Positions 29,629 to 42,411 of a stretch of 64,000 nucleotides of DNA are shown in pieces (the first letter of the stretch is position 1; each line of letters starts with the position of its first letter). The notes beneath the pieces were generated by a model. It was not told the DNA's origin. It worked only from the letters and a program-made list of their open reading frames with translations, and made no database searches. The position numbers and the translations under genes were made by a program. The stretch covers positions 1 through 64,000 of the forward strand of contig JAGTRP010000012.1 of assembly GCA_018261935.1 (NCBI GenBank), given 5' to 3'. This stretch comes from Rhodocyclaceae bacterium (lineage in GTDB: Bacteria; Pseudomonadota; Gammaproteobacteria; Burkholderiales; Rhodocyclaceae).

Positions 29629-31578
29629 TTAGACGTCGGCTTCCACCAGGCCGCCGTCCCGCTCCATCCAGGCCCGGCGGGCGGCGGCTTCGCCCTTGCC
29701 CATGAGGAGAGTGAAGGTCTCGCCCATTTCCTTGATGGTCTCCCGAGGGGCGGTGAAGGGCACCAGGCGGCGGGTGTCGGGGCAGAGGGTGGTCTCCCAG
29801 AGCTGGTCCGGGTTCATTTCGCCCAGACCCTTGAAGCGGGAGACGGTGATCTTGTTCTCCGGCACCTTCTCGTCCTTGAGCTTGCCCAGGGTCTGGACCT
29901 TCTCGTCCTCGTCCAGGCAGTAGATCTTGCGGGTATGGCCCCGGGCTTCCACATCCACCCGGAAGAGGGGCGGCTGGGCGACGTGGATGTGGCCCCGCTC
30001 CACCAGGGCCGGAAAATGGCGCAGGAAGAGGGTGAACAGCAGCACCTGGATGTGGCTGCCATCCACGTCGGCGTCGGACATGACGATGATGCGGCCGTAG
30101 CGCAGGCCGGAGATATCCACGGCATCCATGTTCTCGATGCCATGGGGATCGACCCCGATGGCCACGGAAATATCATGGACCTCGTTGTTCTTGAAGAGCT
30201 GGTCCCGGTCCACTTCCCAGGTGTTCAGCACCTTGCCCCGGAGCGGCAGCACCGCCTGGGTCTCCTTGTCCCGCCCCTGCTTGGCGGAACCGCCGGCGGA
30301 GTCGCCCTCCACCAGGAAGATTTCGTTGCGGGAGATGTCGTCGGATTCGCAGTCGGTGAGCTTGCCCGGCAGGGTGGCAATGCCCGAGGACTTCTTCTTC
30401 TCCACCTTCTGGGCGGACTTCATGCGGTTCTGGGCCGCCTTCACGGCCAGCTCGGCGATCTTCTTGCCGTACTCGGCGTTGCTGTTGAGCCACAGCTCGA
30501 AGGGGTCCCGCACCATCTGGGACACCAGCTTGTAGGCATCCCGGCTGGTGAGCTTTTCCTTGGTCTGGCCCTGGAACTGGGGGTCCAGCACCTTGGCCGA
30601 GAGCAGGAAGGTCATGCGCCCGGTGACGTCCTCCTGGGCCAGCTTCACCTTGGCCGGCAGGATGGCGTGGTGGTCGGCGAAGGCCTTGACCGCCTCGAAC
30701 ACGCCGGCTTTCAGCCCCGCCTCATGGGTGCCGCCGTCCAGGGTGGGGATCAGGTTCACATAGGATTCCGGCTTGCCGCCCCCCTCCTCGAACCAGGCCA
30801 GGGCCCAGGCGGCGCCCTCGCCGATGGCGAAGCCGTTGGCCACCTCCACCGTCTTCTCGCCCACGAAGATGGGGACCACCGGCTGGCCCGGCATCATCTC
30901 GTTGAGATAATCAGCCATGCCGTTCTGGTAGCACCATTCCTTCTTCTCCTGCCCCTCGACTTCCAGGCTGACGGAGAGGTTGGGCATGAGGACGGCCTTG
31001 GAGCGCAGCAGGTGCTCCAGCTGGGCGAGATTCACCTTGGGGGAATCGAAATACCTGGGATTGGGCTGGATGCGCACCGTGGTGCCGGTGTTGCGCTGGC
31101 CGCAATCGGCGATGCGGGTCAGGGCTTCCACCACGAAGCCTTCGGCGAAGGCCATCCGGTAGACGCCCCCGCCCCGCTTCACTTCCACCTCCAGGCGGGA
31201 GGACAGGGCGTTGGTCACCGAGACGCCGACCCCGTGCAGGCCGCCGGAGAAGCGGTAGGCGTTGCCGCTTTCCTTCTTGTTGAACTTGCCGCCGGCGTGG
31301 AGCTTGGAGAACACCAGTTCCACCGCCGGGCGTTTCTCTTCCGGATGGATCTCCACCGGGATGCCGCGGCCGTTGTCGGAGACCTCCACCAGGCCGTCGG
31401 CCCGGATGGCGACGGTGATCTTCCTGGCGAAGCCGGCCAGGGCCTCGTCGGCGGCGTTGTCGATGACTTCCTGGACGATGTGGGTCGGGCAGGTGGTCCG
31501 GGTGTACATCCCCGGGCGTTCCTTGACCGGTTCCAGGTCCTTCAGGACCCGGATGGAAGAGGCTGAGTAATCGGACAT
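29629..31578 (-). CDS. parE: DNA topoisomerase IV subunit B
   Basis: A 649-aa ATPase subunit of topoisomerase IV. GHKL ATP-binding domain with R-P-G-M-Y, E-V-I-D-N-A-A-D-E-A and GGLHGVGVSVTNALS. The Toprim domain includes FLVEGDSAGGSAKQGRD and V-M-S-D-A-D-V-D-G-S-H-I. Its length fits ParE rather than GyrB (~800 aa). The start MSDYSASSIRVLKDLEPVKERPGMY is 16 bp downstream of a near-consensus LexA box, an unusual control for this gene. parC follows on the same strand. Confidence 0.94.
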   Translation of the reverse strand: MSDYSASSIRVLKDLEPVKERPGMYTRTTCPTHIVQEVIDNAADEALAGFARKITVAIRADGLVEVSDNGRGIPVEIHPEEKRPAVELVFSKLHAGGKFNKKESGNAYRFSGGLHGVGVSVTNALSSRLEVEVKRGGGVYRMAFAEGFVVEALTRIADCGQRNTGTTVRIQPNPRYFDSPKVNLAQLEHLLRSKAVLMPNLSVSLEVEGQEKKEWCYQNGMADYLNEMMPGQPVVPIFVGEKTVEVANGFAIGEGAAWALAWFEEGGGKPESYVNLIPTLDGGTHEAGLKAGVFEAVKAFADHHAILPAKVKLAQEDVTGRMTFLLSAKVLDPQFQGQTKEKLTSRDAYKLVSQMVRDPFELWLNSNAEYGKKIAELAVKAAQNRMKSAQKVEKKKSSGIATLPGKLTDCESDDISRNEIFLVEGDSAGGSAKQGRDKETQAVLPLRGKVLNTWEVDRDQLFKNNEVHDISVAIGVDPHGIENMDAVDISGLRYGRIIVMSDADVDGSHIQVLLFTLFLRHFPALVERGHIHVAQPPLFRVDVEARGHTRKIYCLDEDEKVQTLGKLKDEKVPENKITVSRFKGLGEMNPDQLWETTLCPDTRRLVPFTAPRETIKEMGETFTLLMGKGEAAARRAWMERDGGLVEADV

Positions 31579-31593
31579 GGCGAAGCGCGCAGA

Positions 31594-31613
31594 GAGTGTA
31601 TATTTATACAGTA
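31594..31613 (-). promoter_or_regulatory. Candidate LexA box in front of parE
   Basis: The minus strand has CTGT-ATAAATAT-ACAC flanked by TA and TC. It agrees with the extended LexA consensus at 17 of 20 positions; one half-site is perfect and the other has a single change. It contains a TATAAA that could be the -10 element, so LexA would block polymerase. Confidence 0.5.
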
Positions 31614-31662
31614 ATTGGGCAAAGATAACATATTCCCCCGGGGACGGGGACCGGCAGGCCGG

Positions 31663-32121
31663 TCAGCGCCCGCCCCAGGGCATCACCGGCACGGTGGAGA
31701 TACTGTTGGCCGGCGCCCCCTCGATCAGCTTGCGGCTGATGGCGGTGTAGACAAGGGTCTTGCGCTTCTCGTCCCAGAAGCGGACGACGCGGGTTTCCTT
31801 GAAGAGGATCGAGGTGTCCTCGGAGAACACCACCTCGTCCTTCGGCAGCTTGGCCGGCAGGGCGATGGGTCCCACCTGCCGGCAGGCGATGGAAAACTGG
31901 GAGGGATCCTCGGCCAGGCCGAGGCTGCCGGAAATGCCGCCCTTCTTGGCCTGGCTGATGTGGCAGGCGACGCCGGGCACCTTGGGATCGTCGAAGGCCT
32001 CGACGCAGACCCGGTGGTTGGCGCCGATCAGTTTCCAGGCCGTGGTCACGCAACCGATCTCTTCGGCCTGGACCGCCGTCCCCAGGGCCAGGGCGGCCAG
32101 GGCCAACAGGGTTTTGCGCAT
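31663..32121 (-). CDS. creA: CreA-family periplasmic protein
   Basis: A 152-aa secreted protein. Signal peptide MRKTLLALAALALGTAVQA, then the CreA domain: E-E-I-G-C-V-T-T-A-W-K-L-I-G, V-E-A-F-D-D-P-K-V, G-V-A-C-H-I-S-Q-A-K and C-R-Q-V-G-P-I. The paired cysteines probably form disulphides. The ATG at 32121 has a GAAGGAA Shine-Dalgarno. The family is widespread in proteobacteria and of unknown function (named for the E. coli creABCD locus, whose other genes are absent here). Confidence 0.85.
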   Translation of the reverse strand: MRKTLLALAALALGTAVQAEEIGCVTTAWKLIGANHRVCVEAFDDPKVPGVACHISQAKKGGISGSLGLAEDPSQFSIACRQVGPIALPAKLPKDEVVFSEDTSILFKETRVVRFWDEKRKTLVYTAISRKLIEGAPANSISTVPVMPWGGR

Positions 32122-32171
32122 GCTTGTTCCTTCTTCTCGAACCGTGGGAGGCCGGGGAGTATACCGGTCGC

Positions 32172-33551
<1,380 letters not shown>

Positions 33552-33679
33552 GATGGATTTGGGTGGAACTGCGGGCAGGATGGGCGGTATTCCCGGTAGC
33601 TCCGGCAGAATCGCTACCGCTTAGTCGCGGCGGGACTACATTCGTTCCCGCCTCCCCCTAAGTTACACTGCGAACCCCT

Positions 33680-34636
33680 ATGAGTGCCACTCCCGCCTCC
33701 CCTTTCGGCGAACGCCGCTACCACGCCTGGAACGACCACGTGAAGGCCCGCTACGGCGGACGGGTACAGAAGGTTTCGGTGGCCGCCGGCTTCACCTGCC
33801 CCAACCGGGACGGCCTGCTGGGCACCGGCGGCTGCACCTTCTGCAACAACGCCGGCTTCACCCCCGGCTATCTGGACCGGCGCCAGTCCATCGGCGAGCA
33901 GATCGACACCGGGTTGCGCTTCCTGGACCGGCGCTACCCCGGCACCGGGCGCCATATCGCCTATTTCCAGAGCTACAGCAACACCTACGGCGAATTCGAG
34001 CGGCTGCGGGACTGCTACGAAGAGGCCCTGGCCCATCCCCGCATCAGCGGGCTGGCCATCGGCACCCGTCCCGACTGCCTGCCGGACCCGGTGCTGGACT
34101 ACTTGGCGGAGCTCGCCCGGGACCACATCATCGAACTGGAGATCGGGGTCGAATCCTGCGACGACGCCGCCCTCGCCGCGGTCAACCGGGGCCACGACTT
34201 CGCCGCCAGCATCGACGCCATCCGCCGGGCCGCCGCCCGGGAGCTGGAAGTGACGGCCCACCTCATCCTCGGCCTGCCGGGGGAAAGCCATGACGGCATG
34301 CTGGCCGGCGCCGCCCGGCTTTCCGCCCTGCCCGTCCGCGCCCTCAAGCTCCACCAGCTGCAGCTGGTGCGGGGCACCCCCCTGGCCCGGCAATGGGAGC
34401 GGGCCCCGGAGAGCGTGCCCCTCCTCGGCGAGGATACCTACCTGGAACTGCTGGCCGATTTCGTCGAGCACCTGTCGCCGGACATCCTGCTCCAGCGCCT
34501 GGGCAGCGAAGTGCCGCCGGCCCTCAAGCTGGCGCCCCACTGGAACCTGCGCCTCTCCGAACTGGCGCCCCGGCTGTCGGCCGAACTCCGGCGCCGCGGC
34601 ACCTGGCAGGGCTGCCGCTACCGGCCCGCCCCTTGA
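33680..34636 (+). CDS. Radical SAM protein, YhcC type (TIGR01212)
   Basis: A 318-aa enzyme with an atypical radical-SAM cluster motif: C40 in FTCPNRDG, then C52 and C55 in G-G-C-T-F-C-N-N. The spacing C-x11-C-x2-C is the mark of the YhcC/TIGR01212 group. Other family segments are present: Y-F-Q-S-Y-S-N-T-Y, G-T-R-P-D-C-L and H-L-I-L-G-L-P-G-E. Members resemble Elp3 but lack the acetyltransferase domain; the reaction is not firmly known. Monocistronic. Confidence 0.85.
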   Translation: MSATPASPFGERRYHAWNDHVKARYGGRVQKVSVAAGFTCPNRDGLLGTGGCTFCNNAGFTPGYLDRRQSIGEQIDTGLRFLDRRYPGTGRHIAYFQSYSNTYGEFERLRDCYEEALAHPRISGLAIGTRPDCLPDPVLDYLAELARDHIIELEIGVESCDDAALAAVNRGHDFAASIDAIRRAAARELEVTAHLILGLPGESHDGMLAGAARLSALPVRALKLHQLQLVRGTPLARQWERAPESVPLLGEDTYLELLADFVEHLSPDILLQRLGSEVPPALKLAPHWNLRLSELAPRLSAELRRRGTWQGCRYRPAP

Positions 34637-34792
34637 GCCGCCCGGCGACGGGGCTCATACTATCGGCTTTCCCGGAAGCGCCATCCCGCAGTTGACGGCG
34701 CCAACCCGGCCCACGAATACCCGAGGGCTGCGCAGCGTGGGAATCCCCCTTGCTCAGCTCTTGATCCGACCTCTTCCCCGCAGGAACCCAAC

Positions 34793-36433
<1,641 letters not shown>

Positions 36434-36493
36434 GAAACAAGGGATCGGGCCGGGCGGTGGCGCCCTGGCCCGATCCAACCCAGGGAGGCATCC

Positions 36494-36715
36494 ATGGAAC
36501 ATGGCCATTTCACCCCGACCCTGCGCGCCAGCCTGGAAACCGCGGCGCGGCTGGTGGATGGGGAAGCCGGCCTGCTGCCGGGCTACGTGCGGGCCCGGGA
36601 CCGGCAGGGGATGATCGCAACGCTGCAGGCCGGCTGGCGCCAGGTCATGCGGATCAAGGCCCGGGCCACCGTCCATTGCCTGATGGCGGAACGGACCCGT
36701 CGCCGGACCCCATGA
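36494..36715 (+). CDS. Small hypothetical protein
   Basis: A 73-aa protein with a strong GGGAGG Shine-Dalgarno before its ATG, 60 bp after gpmI. It is soluble and helical; the C-terminal half is basic (W-R-Q-V-M-R-I-K-A-R-A-T-V-H) and ends R-R-R-T. No family recognised. Good ribosome binding site and codon use make it likely real. Confidence 0.55.
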   Translation: MEHGHFTPTLRASLETAARLVDGEAGLLPGYVRARDRQGMIATLQAGWRQVMRIKARATVHCLMAERTRRRTP

Positions 36716-36797
36716 TCCCGGCGGGGACAACCGCCCTCCCCGCCTGAACCATGCCCCGGCGCTCCCCTCTCAGTAAAAGGGAGATGGAGAGGACGCC

Positions 36798-37850
36798 ATG
36801 GTTTTCGAGAGCATCGCCACGGAACGGGGCTGCCGTTCCTATCTGGTCGGCTGTCCGGACACTAGCCGGGCGGCGGTGATCGACCCCGAAATCACCCAAC
36901 TGGACCGATACCAGGCCCTGGCGGCCCGGAATGGGCTGAGCATCCGTTACGCCATCGATACCCATACCCATGCCGACCACTTTTCCGGCACCCGGGAGCT
37001 GGCCCATCGGCTCGGGGTGCCGGTGGTCATGCACCGGAAAAGCCCGGCCCCCTTCGTGGACCTGCGGCTGGACAATGGGGAGATGATCGTCCTCGGGAAC
37101 CTGCGCCTCACCGCCATCCACACCCCGGGACACACCGGCGATTCCATGTGCCTGCTGACCGAGGACCGGCTGTTCACCGGCGACACCCTGCTCATCGGCG
37201 CCACCGGCCGCACCGACCTGCCGGGTGGCGATCCGGAAGCGCTCCATGACAGCCTGTTCAACGGTATCCTGAAGCTCGATCCCGCTCTCATGGTGTTTCC
37301 TGCCCACGACTACCAGGGGCGGGACCACTCCACCATCGGCGTCGAGCTGGCCACCAATCCGCGCCTCCAGAACCGGGACCGTCAGGCCTTCGTCGACATG
37401 ATGCAGCGCCTCAACCTGACCATGCCCACCCACATCACCGAGGCCCTGCGCACCAACATGACGGGGGGCAAGGCGGTAGCCCAGCTGCTCTCCGAGGCGG
37501 CGGCCGGCGTGCCCTTCATGTCCCTCGCTGAACTAAAGGCCCAGGTGGATGGCGGCCTCACGGACATGATCCTGCTCGACGTCCGCGAACGGGAAGCCTA
37601 TGACGCCGGCCATATCCCCGGCGCCCGCCTGCTGCCCCGGGGCCAGCTGGAATTGCGGGTCAACCAGGAGTTGCCCGATTCGACCAAGCGCATCCTCACT
37701 TACTGCGAACTGGGACGCATTTCCACCTTGGCCGCCGCTACCCTGAAAGAACTGGGATTCCAGCGGGTGGTGGCCCTCGACGGCGGCATGCAGGCCTGGC
37801 AGGAGGCGGGCTATCCCGTCGTCGGCACAGGCCCGGGGGAGTCTTCCTAG
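36798..37850 (+). CDS. Persulfide dioxygenase (ETHE1-like) fused to rhodanese
   Basis: A 350-aa cytoplasmic sulfur enzyme with two domains. The N-terminal metallo-beta-lactamase domain has T-H-T-H-A-D-H (H56, H58, D60, H61), H-T-P-G-H-T and T-G-D-T-L-L-I-G with A-T-G-R-T-D, the ETHE1-type mononuclear iron site that oxidises glutathione persulfide to sulfite. The C-terminal rhodanese domain (about 250-345) has D-V-R-E-R-E-A-Y-D-A-G-H-I-P-G-A and the active-site C303 in TYCELGRIS. Such fusions couple persulfide oxidation with sulfur transfer in sulfide detoxification. An AGATGGAGAGG precedes the ATG. Confidence 0.88.
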   Translation: MVFESIATERGCRSYLVGCPDTSRAAVIDPEITQLDRYQALAARNGLSIRYAIDTHTHADHFSGTRELAHRLGVPVVMHRKSPAPFVDLRLDNGEMIVLGNLRLTAIHTPGHTGDSMCLLTEDRLFTGDTLLIGATGRTDLPGGDPEALHDSLFNGILKLDPALMVFPAHDYQGRDHSTIGVELATNPRLQNRDRQAFVDMMQRLNLTMPTHITEALRTNMTGGKAVAQLLSEAAAGVPFMSLAELKAQVDGGLTDMILLDVREREAYDAGHIPGARLLPRGQLELRVNQELPDSTKRILTYCELGRISTLAAATLKELGFQRVVALDGGMQAWQEAGYPVVGTGPGESS

Positions 37851-37862
37851 CCGGGAACGCCC

Positions 37863-38066
37863 TCAGACGGGGGCAGCCGCCTCACCGAAATGGCAGACAC
37901 GGCAGGTGCCGTCCCGCCCCATGCAGAAGGAGGGGGAGTTCCCCGCCTGCACGAGCTGGGCGTGGCGCCGGAAGGCGCTGCCGCTGTCCGCAAAGGTCTC
38001 CTTCACGAATCCGCTGGGCTGTCCGGAGCAGGACGCGCAGGGCCGTGCTTGTGTTTTTTCTTTCAT
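37863..38066 (-). CDS. Small cysteine-rich protein
   Basis: A 67-aa basic protein with two C-x2-C knuckles (C-A-S-C near residue 10-13 and C-R-V-C near 55-58), suggestive of a zinc ribbon or a small redox protein. An AAAGGAA Shine-Dalgarno precedes the ATG. A 13-bp perfect inverted repeat (38086-38122) lies just upstream. No family recognised. It is convergent with the persulfide dioxygenase gene (13 bp between stops), which might hint at a sulfur-related role, but this is only positional. Confidence 0.5.
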   Translation of the reverse strand: MKEKTQARPCASCSGQPSGFVKETFADSGSAFRRHAQLVQAGNSPSFCMGRDGTCRVCHFGEAAAPV

Positions 38067-38085
38067 GCCTTTATTCCTTTCGCTG

Positions 38086-38122
38086 GCAACCTGGCCCGCC
38101 CCGGGGGGACGGGCCAGGTTGC
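38086..38122 (-). repeat. 13-bp inverted repeat in the leader of the Cys-rich gene
   Basis: GCAACCTGGCCCG pairs perfectly with CGGGCCAGGTTGC around an 11-nt G/C-rich loop. No T-run follows on the minus strand, so it is not a standard terminator. It ends about 20 bp before the ATG of the Cys-rich gene. Confidence 0.6.
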
Positions 38123-38228
38123 TGGAAAAGGCGGCAGTCTATAGGCATCAGGAATAGACAGGGAGTGGGTGTTTACCCTATTCCACCGTACTGTCTTCTC
38201 CTCTCGCCGACGCGGAGGCCTGGCTTGC

Positions 38229-39281
<1,053 letters not shown>

Positions 39282-39357
39282 GGAAAACTCCTTCGTTCCA
39301 GTTGATGAGAGCTGGGACAACGAGCGGGGCTGGGGATTCCGGCCTGGCCGGCCGAAT

Positions 39358-39388
39358 GGAAAACGCCGCGCGTTGCGCGGCGTTTTTC
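39358..39388. terminator. GC-rich hairpin with T-tracts on both strands
   Basis: AAAACGCCGCGC-GTT-GCGCGGCGTTTT, a 12-bp stem with a 3-nt loop and T-runs on either strand. It lies between the aminotransferase stop (39570) and the fbaB start (39281). It may terminate the aminotransferase message, or act as an attenuator in a long fbaB leader. Confidence 0.6.
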
Positions 39389-39569
39389 GGTGCATCAGGC
39401 ACCGATGTCCGGGAAACCCGGTGAAGGTAGTTGCTATTCTTCAAGCACAGATTACGTTCTCGATAATCGCTCCCCCCTTAATTGGTTAAGCAATACGAAT
39501 CTGCAATTCCTTTTTACGCCTAATCCATGCCGCAGGCAACAGGATTTTTCACCCCGTGCCGGAAAGTGA

Positions 39570-40703
39570 TCACGCCTTGAAGAGCCTCGCCAGAATTTCC
39601 AGCCCCCGCTCCGCCTGTGCCGCATCGGCGTGGCTGAAATTGAGCCTCAAGGCACCGGAATATTCCGTCCCCTCCGGATAGAAGGGTTCCCCGGGCATGA
39701 AGGCAACACCCCGCTCCAGGGCGGACTGCAAGAGCTGGCGGGTATCCCGTGGACGATGCAGCTTGAGCCAGAAGAAAAGCCCGCCCTTGGGCACCTCCCA
39801 GGCCGCCAGCGGGCCGAAGTGCGCATCCAGGCTCTGGGCGAAGGCATCCCGCTTGCGCCGGTAAGCTTCCACCAGGCCGGCCAGCCGCTCTTCCCGGCCC
39901 GGATGTTCGAGCTGCTGAAGGACCAGCCACTGGCTCAGGCGGCTGCTGTGGAGGTCGGCCGCCTGCTTCAGCCGCACCAGGTAGGGCAGCAGTTCCGGGG
40001 AAGCCGCCAGAAACCCCAGCCGCAACCCTGGCGCCAGGCTCTTGGAAAAAGACCCCTGGTAGATCCACAGCACTTTCTTCAGGCGGGCGCAGACCGGCGT
40101 GCGATCGCAGGGATCGAAGGCCAGGTCGCGGTAGGGATCGTCCTCGAAGACCGGCACCCCGGCGCCGTCGCAGGCTTCGGCCAAGGCTTCCCGCTGGGCG
40201 GGGGAATAGCAGTGGCCGGTGGGATTCTGGAAAGTCGGGATCACATAGGCGAAAGCCGGCCGGTGCCGCCTCAGCGCCTCCCCTTCCCTGCCGGGGGAGA
40301 AGGGAACGAAGCGGGCGCCGAAGAACCTGAACACCTGCAGGGCTGCCAGATAGGTAGGCGACTCCACCGCTACCGGCGTTCCGGGATCGATGAAAAGCTT
40401 GGCCACCAGGTCGATCCCCTGCTGGGACCCCGAGAGGACGAGGACCTGCCCAGGGTCGCAGGCGAGGCCCCGCTCCCGGAGTTCGGAGGCGATGCGCTCC
40501 CGTAGCGCCGGCTCCCCTTCGCTGGCGCCGTACTGCAGGACTTCCGGCGGCGCCTCGAAGTCGAAACGGGGAAAGGTGTCCGGGGACGGCAGTCCGCCAG
40601 CGAAGGAAATCATCCCCGGACGCTGGGCGACCGCCAGAATTTCCCGGATCGGGGATGGATGAAGATCATTCACCCGGGTTGAAAGACCATGCACCGCTGC
40701 CAT
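39570..40703 (-). CDS. PLP-dependent class I/II aminotransferase
   Basis: A 377-aa fold-type I aminotransferase (AspC/LysN-like group). Visible: M-I-S-F-A-G-G-L-P-S-P-D-T-F-P near the N-terminus, S-G-S-Q-Q-G-I-D-L-V, F-Q-N-P-T-G-H, E-D-D-P-Y-R-D-L and the Schiff-base lysine in GSFSKSLAPGLRLGF. The ATG at 40703 has GGGAGG five bases upstream, better than the ATG at 40724. Members transaminate aromatic, branched-chain or 2-aminoadipate substrates; specificity is not readable. A MarR gene is divergent, with palindromic operators over the aminotransferase promoter. Confidence 0.85.
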   Translation of the reverse strand: MAAVHGLSTRVNDLHPSPIREILAVAQRPGMISFAGGLPSPDTFPRFDFEAPPEVLQYGASEGEPALRERIASELRERGLACDPGQVLVLSGSQQGIDLVAKLFIDPGTPVAVESPTYLAALQVFRFFGARFVPFSPGREGEALRRHRPAFAYVIPTFQNPTGHCYSPAQREALAEACDGAGVPVFEDDPYRDLAFDPCDRTPVCARLKKVLWIYQGSFSKSLAPGLRLGFLAASPELLPYLVRLKQAADLHSSRLSQWLVLQQLEHPGREERLAGLVEAYRRKRDAFAQSLDAHFGPLAAWEVPKGGLFFWLKLHRPRDTRQLLQSALERGVAFMPGEPFYPEGTEYSGALRLNFSHADAAQAERGLEILARLFKA

Positions 40704-40719
40704 CACACCTCCCATAAAC

Positions 40720-40782
40720 GTCAATAATATTGACCTATAGACATCCTAGCCGCCACCAGACTAAAGTGTCAACATGATTGAC
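40720..40782. promoter_or_regulatory. Divergent promoter region with two MarR-type operators
   Basis: Two sites share GTCAA-N5-TTGAC: GTCAATAATATTGAC (40720-40734, perfect palindrome) and GTCAACATGATTGAC (40768-40782), which covers the marR start codon. On the minus strand TTGACA (40767-40772), an 18-bp spacer and TAGGAT (40743-40748) form a promoter for the aminotransferase, so the two operators overlap its -35 box and its start point. Confidence 0.65.
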
Positions 40783-41208
40783 CTAAAACTGCAGACCGAG
40801 CTCCGCACCTCCATCGAGCTCCTCTATTTCGCCTACCGGGCCTTCACCGCCCAGGCCGACCGCGTCCTGGAACAGCGGGGCCTGGGCCGGGTCCATCACC
40901 GCATCCTGTATTTCGTCGGCCGCAATCCCGACGTGCCGGTCAATGTGCTCCTCGGCCTCCTCAAGGTCAGCAAGCAGGCCCTCAACGCGCCCCTGCGCCA
41001 ACTGGTGGAAATGCAATTGGTGGCGGCCGCCACCGCCGGCCATGACCGGCGGGTGAAGCTCTTGCGCCTCACCCCGGCGGGAGAGAAACTGGAGGCCCAG
41101 TTGACCGGCACCCAGATGAAACACCTGGCGGCGGTGTTCGAGGCCGCCGGCCCCGAGGCGGCGGCGGGCTGGCAAACCGTCATGGCCGCCCTGGCCCGCG
41201 ACGAATAG
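40774..41208 (+). CDS. MarR-family transcriptional regulator
   Basis: A 144-aa winged-helix dimer. Pattern: helix-rich dimerisation N-terminus (L-R-T-S-I-E-L-L-Y-F-A-Y-R-A-F), HTH around 45-75 (V-L-L-G-L-L-K-V-S-K-Q-A-L-N-A-P-L-R-Q-L), wing with G-H-D-R-R-V-K-L-L-R-L-T, then the C-terminal dimer helix. It likely represses itself and the divergent aminotransferase through the GTCAA-N5-TTGAC sites; one of these overlaps its own ATG. Alanine dehydrogenase begins 47 bp downstream and may belong to the same unit, which would make this a local regulator of amino-acid metabolism. The effector is unknown. Confidence 0.85.
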   Translation: MIDLKLQTELRTSIELLYFAYRAFTAQADRVLEQRGLGRVHHRILYFVGRNPDVPVNVLLGLLKVSKQALNAPLRQLVEMQLVAAATAGHDRRVKLLRLTPAGEKLEAQLTGTQMKHLAAVFEAAGPEAAAGWQTVMAALARDE

Positions 41209-41254
41209 CGGCATCCCGCCCCCTGCCTTGGCAGGAATCATTCAGGAGACTTAC

Positions 41255-42379
41255 ATGCGGATCGGCATTCCCAAGGAAATCAAGAATCATGAATACCGGG
41301 TCGGCATGACTCCCGGCAGCGTGCGGGAACTGGTGGCCCACGGGCACCAGGTGGTGGTGCAGAAGACTGCCGGCGCCGCCATCGGCCTCGATGACGACCT
41401 GTACGAGGCGGCCGGCGCCGAAGTGGTGGATGGGCCGGAGGAGGTTTTCGCCCGGGCCGAACTCATCGTCAAGGTCAAGGAACCCCAGCCCGACGAATGC
41501 CGCCTGCTGCGCTCCGACCAGGTGCTGTTCACCTACCTGCACCTCGCCCCCGACCCACGCCAGACCAAGCTCCTGCTGGAGTCGGGGGTCACCGCCATCG
41601 CCTATGAAACCGTCACCGGCCCCGGCGGCCACCTGCCTCTCCTGGCGCCCATGAGCGAAGTGGCCGGGCGCATGTCCATCCAGGCCGGCGCCGCCTGCCT
41701 GGAGAAATCCAAGGGCGGTGCCGGCCTGCTCCTGGGCGGCGTGCCCGGGGTGGCCCCGGCCCGGGTGGCCATCCTCGGGGGCGGCGTGGTGGGTTACAAC
41801 GCCGCCCTGATGGCTATCGGCCTAGGGGCGGACGTCACTGTCATCGACCGTTCCGTGGACCGCCTGCGCCACCTTGACGCCCTTTTCGGCGCCCGGGTGC
41901 GCACCCTCTACTCGACGGCGGAGACGGTGGAGACCTCCGTCACCGGCGCCGATCTCACCATCGGCGCCGTTCTTATCCCTGGCGCCGCCGCACCCAAGCT
42001 GGTATCCCGGAACATGCTGACCGAAATGCGCCCCGGCTCCGTACTGGTGGACGTTTCCATCGACCAGGGGGGCTGCTTCGAGACCAGCCACCCCACCACC
42101 CATACCGATCCCACCTACGTGGTGAACGAAGTGGTGCACTACTGCGTCACCAATATGCCTGGCGCCGTGGCCCGCACCTCCGCCTTCGCCCTCAACAACG
42201 CCACCCTGCCCTTCGTCCTGGCCTTGGCCGGCAAGGGATGGCGCCAGGCGCTCCTGGACGATCCCCACCTGCGTAACGGCCTCAACGTCCACGCTGGCGC
42301 AGTCACCTGCCCGCCGGTGGCCGAGGCCCTGGGCTATCCCTATGTGGACGCCCTGACCCGGCTCCATCCTGCCGGCTGA
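41255..42379 (+). CDS. ald: Alanine dehydrogenase
   Basis: A 374-aa NAD-dependent enzyme converting L-alanine to pyruvate and ammonia, reversibly. The N-terminus [17 protein letters not shown] is canonical, with substrate-binding K in V-K-V-K-E-P. The Rossmann motif reads [12 protein letters not shown], and the second signature is [12 protein letters not shown]. The start at 41255 has CAGGAG upstream; a longer frame from 41228 is rejected. Its place after marR and near the aminotransferase suggests linked control of pyruvate/alanine flow. Confidence 0.94.
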   Translation: MRIGIPKEIKNHEYRVGMTPGSVRELVAHGHQVVVQKTAGAAIGLDDDLYEAAGAEVVDGPEEVFARAELIVKVKEPQPDECRLLRSDQVLFTYLHLAPDPRQTKLLLESGVTAIAYETVTGPGGHLPLLAPMSEVAGRMSIQAGAACLEKSKGGAGLLLGGVPGVAPARVAILGGGVVGYNAALMAIGLGADVTVIDRSVDRLRHLDALFGARVRTLYSTAETVETSVTGADLTIGAVLIPGAAAPKLVSRNMLTEMRPGSVLVDVSIDQGGCFETSHPTTHTDPTYVVNEVVHYCVTNMPGAVARTSAFALNNATLPFVLALAGKGWRQALLDDPHLRNGLNVHAGAVTCPPVAEALGYPYVDALTRLHPAG

Positions 42380-42411
42380 ATGCAGCCGATCTCAAATAAT
42401 TTCATTTTTTC

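Noticed and set aside
29368-31566. 732-codon plus-strand frame opposite parE
   Set aside because: Shadow frame; parE motifs are complete on the minus strand.
36798-38066. Operon of persulfide dioxygenase with the Cys-rich gene
   Set aside because: The two genes are convergent, so they cannot be cotranscribed; only the positional association is noted.
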